A stretch of DNA of 39,999 nt, taken from Streptomyces prunicolor NBRC 13075. GTDB taxonomy: Bacteria; Actinomycetota; Actinomycetes; Streptomycetales; Streptomycetaceae. The translations under genes were made by a program, and so were the position numbers. The stretch's first letter is position 1, and every line of letters starts with the position of its first letter. The stretch lies in contig NZ_BARF01000037.1 in assembly GCF_000367365.1 (NCBI RefSeq), positions 1 to 39,999 on the forward strand. Reading direction: 5' to 3'. The notes beneath the pieces were generated by a model. The model was given only the letters and a program-made list of their open reading frames with translations, searched no databases and had not been told where the DNA came from. Below, one piece after another: positions 7,477 to 13,159 of this stretch.

Positions 7477-8021
7477 CAGCGCGCCGCCAGAAGGGTGCGG
7501 CGGTAGGCGTTGATCTCGGCACGGCGGTGGACCGGGCACATGATCTCGCCCGACGCGTCCGGGTCGTCGCCCCACAGCATGATCCCGCCCGTGCCCTTGC
7601 ACGGGCAGTCGCCGTCCAGGCCGACCTTGCCGTTGCGGGCCAGCGTCGCCTTGGTCATCCCGTCCACGGAGACGGTGAGCGCCGATCCCTGGCCCGCGCG
7701 GACCAGGCGGTGACGCTGGGGGAAGCGCAGCTCGTGACGGGCCTGGATCTGCTCCGTCATCAGGCCGTTAACGTTCAGCACCTGCCACCCACGCAGGTAC
7801 AGCGCCAGGCGCCGCATTTCCGTCCGACCGAGCCGCTTCGCACCCTGCACGATCCAGGCGGTGTACTGCGCGTTCGTGTGGTGGCGGCGCCCGTTCGGCA
7901 TGTCCGACGCGTACAGCGCCACGGCCCGCTCCGCACCGGTCAGGCTACGGACGTCAACGGGCGCAGTGGCCTCAACTGTGACCGCGTCGGCACGCCGTTC
8001 CACGATGGTTCCAGGCATCAT
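7476..8021 (-). CDS. unknown element protein with C-terminal CxC...CxxH cluster (181 aa)
   Basis: First gene of the minus-strand operon, starting at ATG 8021 (or 8018) with GAAGGGG 7-10 bases upstream. An upstream extension to 8696 runs antisense through the GntR gene and is rejected. Residues 27-50 (SLTGAERAVALYASD...RRHH) resemble the repeated motif of the next gene product. The C-terminus holds Cys139, Cys141, Cys162 and His165 (CPC...CPVH), a plausible zinc site. I do not recognise the family. Being first behind the palindromic operators, it is likely under GntR control. Confidence 0.78.
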   Translation of the reverse strand: MMPGTIVERRADAVTVEATAPVDVRSLTGAERAVALYASDMPNGRRHHTNAQYTAWIVQGAKRLGRTEMRRLALYLRGWQVLNVNGLMTEQIQARHELRFPQRHRLVRAGQGSALTVSVDGMTKATLARNGKVGLDGDCPCKGTGGIMLWGDDPDASGEIMCPVHRRAEINAYRRTLLAAR

Positions 8022-8083
8022 TGAAGAGCCCCTTCGAGGGTCGGGGAGCGGCGGCTTTACTTGGCGGTTTGGGCGCCGCTCCC

Positions 8084-8162
8084 ACTGGCTTGAGCCAGTT
8101 ACTGGCTTGAGCCAGTTGAGCATGCAGACTTGAGTCGCGTCAACCCACTGGCTTGAGCCAGT
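8084..8162. promoter_or_regulatory. operator array: three perfect palindromes plus one degenerate
   Basis: ACTGGCTTGAGCCAGT occurs at 8084-8099, 8101-8116 and 8147-8162. A weaker GACTTGAGTC with the same centre lies at 8127-8136. Centre spacings are 17, 23 and 23 bp. The array fills the divergent region between the minus-strand operon (start 8021) and the GntR gene (start 8177). It is almost certainly the binding site of that GntR protein, as with KorSA-type repressors of AICEs. Confidence 0.8.
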
Positions 8163-8176
8163 TGTAAGCTGGTTGC

Positions 8177-8944
8177 ATGACCTCCGCCGAGAGCGCACAA
8201 CCCGCGAGCCGACGCATCGCCGATGCACTGCGGTCAGCCATCGAGTCCGGCGAACTCCGCGCCGGCGACAAGCTCCCGTCGGAGCGCACCCTTGCCGAGC
8301 AGTACGGCGCGGCACGCAACACCGCCCGCGAGGCCGTACGCCTGCTAGCCGAGCAGGGGCTTGTGGTAGCCCAGCACGGTCGGGGCGTGTTCGTCCGCGA
8401 GCCCCGCAGACTCTTTCGCTTCGGTAGCGATCGCTACTCGCTCGCGAACCGAGCCACAGGTTTGACCCCCTTCCGTCTTGAAGCGCAGCGACAGGGCAAA
8501 GTGCCACGCATTGACGTCCCGTCGATCGCCCGAGAGGTACCCCCCAGAGACGTAGCCGACAGGCTAGAAGTCCCTCCCGATGAGGCGAGCGTCGTCCATA
8601 GGGAAAACCACTACTTCGCGGATGACGAGCCGGTTCAAATCGTCTCCACCTACGTCCGTTGGGACGAAGCCCAAGGCACACTCCTAATGGAGGCAAAAAG
8701 CGGTCCCAACGGGATTTACGGGCGCCTCGAAGAACTCGGCCACGTCATGACCAACATTCGTGACGAAATCATCGCCCGCATGCCGACGCCACATGAGGCA
8801 ACGATCCTAGAACTTCAGTCCGGAATTCCCGTGCTTGAAGTTCTACATACGAGCCTTGACCAGGATGGAGTTCCGTTCGAAGTCTCCCGCTACGTTCACC
8901 GCGCCGACCTGACGGGGCTCAAGTACGAGCTGCCTGTCCAGTAA
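8177..8944 (+). CDS. GntR-family (HutC/UTRA type) transcriptional repressor of the element
   Basis: 255 aa. The N-terminal winged helix (about 12-75) includes LRAGDKLPSERTLAEQYGAA, NTAREAVRLLAEQGLV and HGRGVFV. The C-terminal part (about 95-245) fits a UTRA ligand-binding domain, with YFADDEPVQIVSTYVRW and VPFEVSRYVHR. There is no Shine-Dalgarno; a -10-like TAAGCT (8165-8170) lies six bases before the ATG, so the mRNA may be leaderless. The three operators directly upstream imply autorepression and repression of the divergent ATPase-HNH operon, comparable to KorSA of pSAM2. Codon use is less GC-rich than in the flanking chromosome. Confidence 0.92.
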   Translation: MTSAESAQPASRRIADALRSAIESGELRAGDKLPSERTLAEQYGAARNTAREAVRLLAEQGLVVAQHGRGVFVREPRRLFRFGSDRYSLANRATGLTPFRLEAQRQGKVPRIDVPSIAREVPPRDVADRLEVPPDEASVVHRENHYFADDEPVQIVSTYVRWDEAQGTLLMEAKSGPNGIYGRLEELGHVMTNIRDEIIARMPTPHEATILELQSGIPVLEVLHTSLDQDGVPFEVSRYVHRADLTGLKYELPVQ

Positions 8945-8966
8945 CACCCCTCTGGAAGGAAAGCAG

Positions 8967-9500
8967 ATGTCGCATCACAACGCCGAACGCGAACTGGTCA
9001 TCCGCCCTCGCGCAAGCGCAGATATCGCTTCAGCCGCATCGGCACTCATAGAAGTCCATAGTGCCGATGGATATCCGGTAGAAGGCGTAGCCCAGCCGGA
9101 AGAGTGGCTCTCCCCGGTAGGCCTGCTGAGCGCGTGGGTTGCCGTAATCAACGATCGCGTTGTGGGACATGTGGCTGTCACTCAGCCTTCAACGGAGGAA
9201 GCGGTTGCCCTGTGGATCGAGCGCAGCGGAGCCAGTTCGGACAATGTGGGTGTGCTCGCGCGGCTCTTCGTTCTTCCCGAGGCAAGAAAGAAGTCCGTAG
9301 GGGAATTCCTCGTACGAGCAACAATGGAATATGCGGGGAATCACGGACTGCGCCTGGTACTCGACGTTATGACAAAGGACCGTTCGGCAATCCGTCTCTA
9401 CGAACGGCTGGGGTGGCAGCAAATCGGGAACATCGCCCACCACTTCGGGGAGGGGCAACAGATAGACGCTTTGGCCTACGTCTCCCCCGAGGGCCCGTGA
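8967..9500 (+). CDS. GNAT-family N-acetyltransferase carried by the element
   Basis: 177 aa, 22 bp after the GntR gene, with AAGGAAAG before the ATG. GNAT motifs: beta-4 and the P-loop in VGVLARLFVLPEARKKSVGE (about 95-113, RKKSVG as the acetyl-CoA loop), and LYERLGWQQIG (144-154) as motif B. The acceptor substrate cannot be read. GntR-GNAT pairs of this kind are, as far as I remember, frequent next to actinobacterial integrative elements. It probably shares the GntR transcript, which the hairpin at 9701-9738 may end. It could be small-molecule resistance or protein modification cargo. Confidence 0.88.
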   Translation: MSHHNAERELVIRPRASADIASAASALIEVHSADGYPVEGVAQPEEWLSPVGLLSAWVAVINDRVVGHVAVTQPSTEEAVALWIERSGASSDNVGVLARLFVLPEARKKSVGEFLVRATMEYAGNHGLRLVLDVMTKDRSAIRLYERLGWQQIGNIAHHFGEGQQIDALAYVSPEGP

Positions 9501-9509
9501 TAACAGCAC

Positions 9510-9562
9510 GAAGGTACGGCCTACGGCCGCGCGACCCTTGGCGGCTCGCTCCGCTCGCGCGG
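9510..9562 (+). repeat. 53-bp inverted repeat, left arm (partner 10312-10364)
   Basis: The reverse complement of 10312-10364 matches this segment at 49 of 53 positions without gaps. It begins GAAGGTACGGCCTACGGCCG and starts just past the GNAT stop. The two arms enclose about 750 bp that include the terminators and the iteron origin candidate. Confidence 0.75.
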
Positions 9563-9700
9563 CGGCGCTCGGGACCCTGACGCCCGTGGCGCCCCCTTGC
9601 GGCAGACCCCCTTTACCTGCCTTACCTCGCAGGTCAGAGGGTGCTACCTACCCCTCTACCGAGGTAAGGACCCCCCGCTACCCGGCTGCCCTCACAGCAA

Positions 9701-9738
9701 GCAAGAGGAGCACCACGCGCCCGGGGTGCTCCTCTTGC
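9701..9738 (+). terminator. strong hairpin terminator after the GntR-GNAT unit
   Basis: Perfect 14-bp arms GCAAGAGGAGCACC / GGTGCTCCTCTTGC with a 10-base loop, about 200 bp past the GNAT stop. No U-tract follows. Confidence 0.75.
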
Positions 9739-9781
9739 CCGTGACCGTTGACACCCCTCTACCCGGCAGCCTCACGCGAGG

Positions 9782-9827
9782 GCCGAAGAGACCACCCGCG
9801 CCGCGCGGCGCGGGTGGTCTCTTCGGC
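9782..9827. terminator. 46-bp near-perfect palindrome, bidirectional terminator candidate
   Basis: Two perfect 22-bp arms (9782-9803, 9806-9827) with only CG between them; the arm starts GCCGAAGAGACCACCCG. It is followed by GTTTC. As DNA it could also extrude as a cruciform. It stands between the first terminator and the iterons and would insulate the origin region from transcription. Confidence 0.7.
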
Positions 9828-9841
9828 GTTTCAGGGGGGTC

Positions 9842-10048
9842 AGCGTCCGCAGCGTCCGCAACTCTCCTCCTCCTAAGAGCGGCCCTGACCTGCGGGAAAA
9901 CGCTCTTAGTGACAGAGCGTGCCCGGACGCTGCGGACGCTAGCGGACGCTAAACATTTTGTTTAGCGTCCGCTGGAACGATGCAGGTCAGAGGGGGTGCG
10001 CAGTGCCCGGCGGACGCTGCGGACGCTGTCTTCCCCTAACTCTCTAGT
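9842..10048. other. candidate replication origin: iteron cluster B with AT-rich centre
   Basis: Seven exact iterons GCGGACGCT/AGCGTCCGC lie at 9842-9850, 9851-9859, 9932-9940, 9942-9950, 9964-9972, 10010-10018 and 10019-10027, with one near copy at 9923-9931. Two of them form a 14-bp inverted repeat (9941-9954 / 9960-9973) around ATTTT. This makes a 13-bp AT-rich block (AAACATTTTGTTT) in otherwise very GC-rich DNA. A second hairpin has arms CTAAGAGCG / CGCTCTTAG (9873-9881, 9901-9909). The block ends in AACTCTCTAGT (10038-10048), the inverse of the module at 4319. Iterons flanking an AT-rich core resemble SaPI and plasmid origins. Confidence 0.6.
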
Positions 10049-10062
10049 AAGAGAGAAAGGAC

Positions 10063-10123
10063 GGCTCTTCAGGAGGGGGCAGGATCGCGTGATGCACGGC
10101 CGCCTGCCCCCTCCTGAAGAGCC
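10063..10123. repeat. hairpin with perfect 21-bp arms
   Basis: Arms 10063-10083 and 10103-10123 are perfectly complementary (start GGCTCTTCAGGAGGGGGC), with a 19-base loop. No gene ends nearby, so this is not an obvious terminator. It may be a structured RNA, a single-strand or double-strand origin feature, or a protein site. Confidence 0.65.
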
Positions 10124-10181
10124 CTGGTGGACCGCACGGAACGGGACAGGCCGGACGATGCTTGCCCACTCCTGCATCCAG

Positions 10182-10284
10182 CCCCTTGGAAGGCCCACAG
10201 GTCCGCCTTTACCAGCGGGGCAGACCGGGCCCCCGCAGGGTAAAGGCACGTCCTCACGCGCGCTCAGAGCCGCCTTCCAAGGGG
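10182..10284. repeat. nested three-level stem-loop
   Basis: Outer arms CCCCTTGGAAGGC / GCCTTCCAAGGGG (10182-10194, 10272-10284), middle arms GCCTTTACC / GGTAAAGGC (10205-10213, 10239-10247) and inner arms GCGGGG / CCCCGC (10215-10220, 10231-10236) are concentric. This could fold as one long interrupted stem. There is no gene at this site. Confidence 0.6.
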
Positions 10285-10311
10285 GAGAGGCGGCGAGTCC
10301 AGCGGAGGGCC

Positions 10312-10364
10312 CCGCGTGAGCGCAGCGAGCCGCCAAGAGTCGCGCGGCCGTAGGCCGCACCTTC
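10312..10364 (-). repeat. 53-bp inverted repeat, right arm (partner 9510-9562)
   Basis: Reverse complement of 9510-9562 with four mismatches. On the minus strand it starts GAAGGTGCGGCCTACGGCCG. Confidence 0.75.
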
Positions 10365-10515
10365 TCGCTCTTCCCTGCCGAGCGACCAACGGCCCCGGCG
10401 CCGCTGCGCTAGGTCCGACTCGGGAAGACGGCAGGGCAAGCGGAATCCTTCGATGGGTTCCGGGGGAGGCAGAGACACCCCCTTCCGGACACGCTCAGGA
10501 GGGTGTTTGCATGGG

Positions 10516-10627
10516 CTGACCTGCGCGCCTCCCCGCCTCCCCGATCGTCGATCTACGCAGGTCAGATAGGGGGAGGCGCCAAGGGTAGGCATCGGGGGAC
10601 TACTCCCCCTCTCCCCGCGCCTCCCCC
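10516..10627. repeat. two adjacent hairpins containing the right copy of the 46-bp repeat
   Basis: CTGACCTGCG / CGCAGGTCAG (10516-10525, 10556-10565) and GGGGGAGGCGC / GCGCCTCCCCC (10569-10579, 10617-10627) are perfect arms. The segment 10527-10572 is the partner of 3850-3895. Confidence 0.6.
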
Positions 10628-10714
10628 GGCTCGCTCCCCGGAAGCGGAATGCTTACTTGCGCAGGTCGGCGGCATCTGGCTGACTCCGCGCTGCCGCGCT
10701 TCCCTCGGAGTGTC

Positions 10715-10733
10715 GGGCCGTCTGTGGGCCGTC
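10715..10733 (+). promoter_or_regulatory. candidate integrase arm-binding site, right
   Basis: Identical 19-mer and same orientation as 2344-2362, ending 69 bp before the right att core. It contains two GGGCCGTC octamers 11 bp apart. Confidence 0.6.
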
Positions 10734-10748
10734 CGAGGGTGACCGACA

Positions 10749-10775
10749 ACGACAGACGACGACAGGTGACGACAG
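10749..10775 (+). promoter_or_regulatory. three ACGACAG repeats phased at 10 bp
   Basis: ACGACAG at 10749, 10759 and 10769, exactly one helical turn apart, between the right arm site and the att core. This is the layout expected of excisionase or accessory sites on an attP arm. No counterpart was seen on the left side. Confidence 0.45.
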
Positions 10776-10798
10776 TCGGACCGCAGGTCAGTGGCCGG

Positions 10799-12052
10799 TT
10801 ACGCCCCGGCAACAGAAGCCAGGTACGCCCCAGTCTTCTCCGGCTCATAGAAGAAGTTCTCAAAATCGGCGGGGTCATCAAACGCGTTGGCGAACCGATC
10901 CGCCACCGGCTGCAACTGCCCAGCCGCCCCAATGAGGTTGAGGACATGCTCCGGCGGCGGTCCAAGCATCGCGTTGGTCCACTTCGTCACGTGCCGCGCA
11001 GTCGACCAGTACCGCTCGAACGTCGCCGTCATCCAGTCCCCGTCGAACTCCTTCTCCCCGTGCTCAAGAATCGACGCGAGATACGAAGCGGCGCACTTGG
11101 ACGCGGAGTTGGACCCCTGCCCGGTGATCGGGTCGTTCGCGACGACGACGTCGGCAACCCCCAACACCAGCCCGCCACCCGGCAGTTGGCCAACCGGGTT
11201 ACGGACGGTGGGCGCGTAACGCCCGGCCAACGTCCCGCCCGCGTCCGTGAGTTCGACGCCCCGCGCCCGCTCGTACTCCCACGGCGTGAACTTCTCCATG
11301 AGTTCCAGGGTCAGGGAGAGGTGCCGAGCCGGGTCCTTGATGCCGTTGAAGGCGTCCAACGGCCCGCCGGGTATGCCCTCCCAGAACAGGATGTCCGCAC
11401 GGCCCGACGTGGTGAGCGTCGGCATCACGAACAACTCGCCGACGCCGGGCACCAGGTTGCAGCGGACCGCGTCGAACTCCGGGTGTTCCGGGCGCGGTCC
11501 GAGACCGTGGACGTAGGAGACGGCCAGGGCCCGCTGCGGCTCCGTGTACGGGGACCGCTCCGGGTCGCGGGCGAACATCGAGACCAGCTCGCCCTTGCCC
11601 GCCGAGACCAGGACGAGGTCGTACGTACGGGAGAAGTAGTCGAGGTCGCCGACTGCCGCGCCATGTATGACCAGTTGGCCGCCGCGTTGCGCGAACGTCT
11701 CCATCCAGCCGGCCATCTTGACCCGCTGGTCGACCGACTGCGCGTACCCGTCGAGCTTGCCCACCCAGTCGATCGCGCGCTGTGTCGGCCCCGGGTCGTG
11801 CGAGCCGGGAGCGGCGACCGAGACGCCGAGTCCTTCGATCTTCGGAGCCTGGGACTCCCAGAAGTTCAGCTGGAGATCGCGCTCGTACCGCAGTGCCGTG
11901 GTGAACATGCACTGCGTCGACATGACCCGCCCGGAGCGGATCTCGTCCGCCGTCCGGTTGGACATCAGGGTGACCTCGTACCCGTGCGACTGGAGTCCGA
12001 GGGCGAGTTGGAGCCCGGACTGACCGGCTCCGACGACGAGTATCTTCCGCAT
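10799..12052 (-). CDS. FAD-dependent monooxygenase of the styrene/indole monooxygenase (StyA-like) type; attB target
   Basis: 417 aa, close to the ~415 aa of StyA. ATG 12052-12050. The N-terminus MRKILVVGAGQSGLQLALGL is the FAD-binding GxGxxG Rossmann motif. GVADVVVANDPITGQGSN is the second flavin-contact segment typical of this family (PNDPITGQG-type). A StyB-like flavin reductase is not nearby. It starts 54 bp after cvnD, so it probably belongs to the conservon operon, occupying the place where P450 genes sit in some conservons. The last 17 residues (FYEPEKTGAYLASVAGA) are encoded by the att core, and the stop TAA is supplied by the mobile element. The protein is therefore intact despite the insertion. 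The substrate is unknown. Confidence 0.88.
   Translation of the reverse strand: MRKILVVGAGQSGLQLALGLQSHGYEVTLMSNRTADEIRSGRVMSTQCMFTTALRYERDLQLNFWESQAPKIEGLGVSVAAPGSHDPGPTQRAIDWVGKLDGYAQSVDQRVKMAGWMETFAQRGGQLVIHGAAVGDLDYFSRTYDLVLVSAGKGELVSMFARDPERSPYTEPQRALAVSYVHGLGPRPEHPEFDAVRCNLVPGVGELFVMPTLTTSGRADILFWEGIPGGPLDAFNGIKDPARHLSLTLELMEKFTPWEYERARGVELTDAGGTLAGRYAPTVRNPVGQLPGGGLVLGVADVVVANDPITGQGSNSASKCAASYLASILEHGEKEFDGDWMTATFERYWSTARHVTKWTNAMLGPPPEHVLNLIGAAGQLQPVADRFANAFDDPADFENFFYEPEKTGAYLASVAGA
10803..10852 (-). repeat. attR: right 50-bp att core
   Basis: Identical to 2225-2274. It forms the 3' coding end of the StyA-like gene, whose TAA stop (10801-10799) is just inside the element. Confidence 0.93.
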
Positions 12053-12105
12053 ACGGGTGCTGGCTCCTTTGTCGCGACCGGTCGTGGTCGAGGGCTGCTC
12101 GGGGA

Positions 12106-12768
12106 CTACTCGGGGGTGACGTCCAACGCGTGGGCGACGAGCGCGAGCAGGGTCTCGATGGCCGAAATCCGCCGTCGCGCATCCATGATCATGACAGGTA
12201 CGTGCGCGGGGATCGTCAACGCCTCCCGCACGTCGTCGGGTTCGAACCGCTCGCTGCCGACGAAGTGGTTGACCGCGACGACGTACGGCAGTCCGCAGCT
12301 CTCGAAGTAGTCCAGCGCGGGGAAACAGTCCTTGAGGCGGCGGGTGTCGGCCAGCACGACGGCGCCTATCGCGCCGCGCACCAGGTCGTCCCACATGAAC
12401 CAGAACCGCTGCTGGCCCGGCGTACCGAACAGATAGAGCACCAGGTCGTCGTCGAGCGTGAGACGGCCGTAGTCCATGGCGACCGTGGTCGTCATCTTGT
12501 CCGGGGTGGCCGTGAGGTCGTCGGTCTCCTCGCTGGCCTCGGTCATCAGCGCCTCCGTCTGGAGGGGCTGGATCTCGGACACGGCGCCGACCATGGTGGT
12601 CTTGCCGACGCCGAAGCCGCCGGCCACCACGATCTTCGTGGCCACGGGCGCGCGCGTGCGGTCCTGCTGCCAGGGCCGCAACTGCTCCTCGTCATCGAGG
12701 AGTTGCTTCTCGTCGTTGAGGAGCGGGGAGACGCCGTAGGCGGCGGCGTCAGAGACGACGGAGTCCAC
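12106..12768 (-). CDS. cvnD: conservon GTPase CvnD (Ras-like, MglA-related)
   Basis: 220 aa from GTG 12768, overlapping cvnC by 20 nt. P-loop GGFGVGKTTM (about 51-60), a switch region with TTTVAMDYG, G3-like GTPGQQRFWFMW, and NHF in place of the NKxD motif, as usual in the CvnD/DUF258-type small GTPases of actinobacteria. It has no C-terminal lipidation motif. CvnD is thought to work at the membrane with CvnA, B and C as a heterotrimeric-GTPase-like switch. It is the last conservon gene before the FAD monooxygenase. Confidence 0.9.
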   Translation of the reverse strand: MDSVVSDAAAYGVSPLLNDEKQLLDDEEQLRPWQQDRTRAPVATKIVVAGGFGVGKTTMVGAVSEIQPLQTEALMTEASEETDDLTATPDKMTTTVAMDYGRLTLDDDLVLYLFGTPGQQRFWFMWDDLVRGAIGAVVLADTRRLKDCFPALDYFESCGLPYVVAVNHFVGSERFEPDDVREALTIPAHVPVMIMDARRRISAIETLLALVAHALDVTPE

Positions 12769-13159
12769 TCAGCACCTTTTCCAGCAGAGCGCGGTCAGGA
12801 CGGCCCGTACCGTGAGCGGTTCCGGTTCCGTACACACGGATCTTTCCCTGGTCGGCGAGATCGCTCAGGAGCACGCGGACCACACCGAGCGGCATCTTCA
12901 GCAGCGCGGCGATCTCGGCCACCGTGCGCATACGGCGGCAGAGTTCGACGATGGCCCGCATCTCCGGCATCACCCGGGTGTTGAGGGAACCATTCGTCAA
13001 CTCCTTGCGCTCCTCCGGGGCTTCGAGCGCCGCCACGAAGGTCTCCACCAGGAGGACATGGCCGAATCGGGTACGGCCGCCGGTGAGCGAGTAGGGGCGT
13101 ACCCGGGCGGGTTTGCGCTCGCCGCCGCGCACCGGGAGCTTGTTGGGCGTACGGCTCAT
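12749..13159 (-). CDS. cvnC: conservon protein CvnC (DUF742)
   Basis: 136 aa. ATG 13159 overlaps the cvnB stop as TGATG; a GTG at 13162 is also possible. DUF742 signatures are visible: RPYSLTGGRTR, the helical PEMRAIVELCRRMRTVAEIA and a winged-helix-like LKMPLGVVRVLLSDL. It is a small cytoplasmic protein that, in studied conservons, interacts with CvnD. Overlaps on both sides show tight translational coupling. Confidence 0.9.
   Translation of the reverse strand: MSRTPNKLPVRGGERKPARVRPYSLTGGRTRFGHVLLVETFVAALEAPEERKELTNGSLNTRVMPEMRAIVELCRRMRTVAEIAALLKMPLGVVRVLLSDLADQGKIRVYGTGTAHGTGRPDRALLEKVLSGLRRL

Larger units (their letters stand above)
9501..10798. other. 1.3-kb non-coding, highly structured right arm of the element
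   Basis: No convincing gene on either strand. The stretch holds two strong terminators, an iteron origin candidate, a 53-bp inverted repeat pair, at least four further hairpins and six copies of GCAGGTCAG, then the right attP arm. Open frames here are short, lack RBSs and are broken by the hairpins. Confidence 0.7.
2225..10802. mobile_element. integrated element, 8,578 bp, integrase/excisionase/replication type without transfer genes
   Basis: It is bounded by a perfect 50-bp direct repeat (2225-2274 and 10803-10852). Cargo: integrase, excisionase, AAA+ ATPase with iterons, HNH nuclease, two unknown proteins, a divergent GntR regulator and a GNAT acetyltransferase. The minus-strand genes from 8021 to 4512 are tightly coupled and look like one transcript. 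There is no FtsK/TraB-like translocase, Spd protein, prim-pol, relaxase, capsid or terminase, so it is neither a complete AICE nor a complete prophage. It resembles a phage satellite or a mobilisable AICE remnant. The GntR-GNAT segment (8177-9500) is visibly less GC-biased than its surroundings, consistent with transfer. Confidence 0.9.

Noticed and set aside
7476..8696. 406-codon version of the first minus-strand element gene
   Set aside because: Its upstream half lies antisense to the GntR gene and across the operators; the RBS supports the start near 8021.
9629..10791. Firm call of the GCAGGTCAG repeats as a TraB-type clt locus
   Set aside because: No TraB gene is present and the 9-mer differs from the clt repeats I know; kept only as an unexplained repeat family.
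9501..10798. CRISPR array or small genes in the structured arm
   Set aside because: Repeats are inverted or irregularly spaced, not direct with uniform spacers; short frames have no RBS and are crossed by perfect hairpins.
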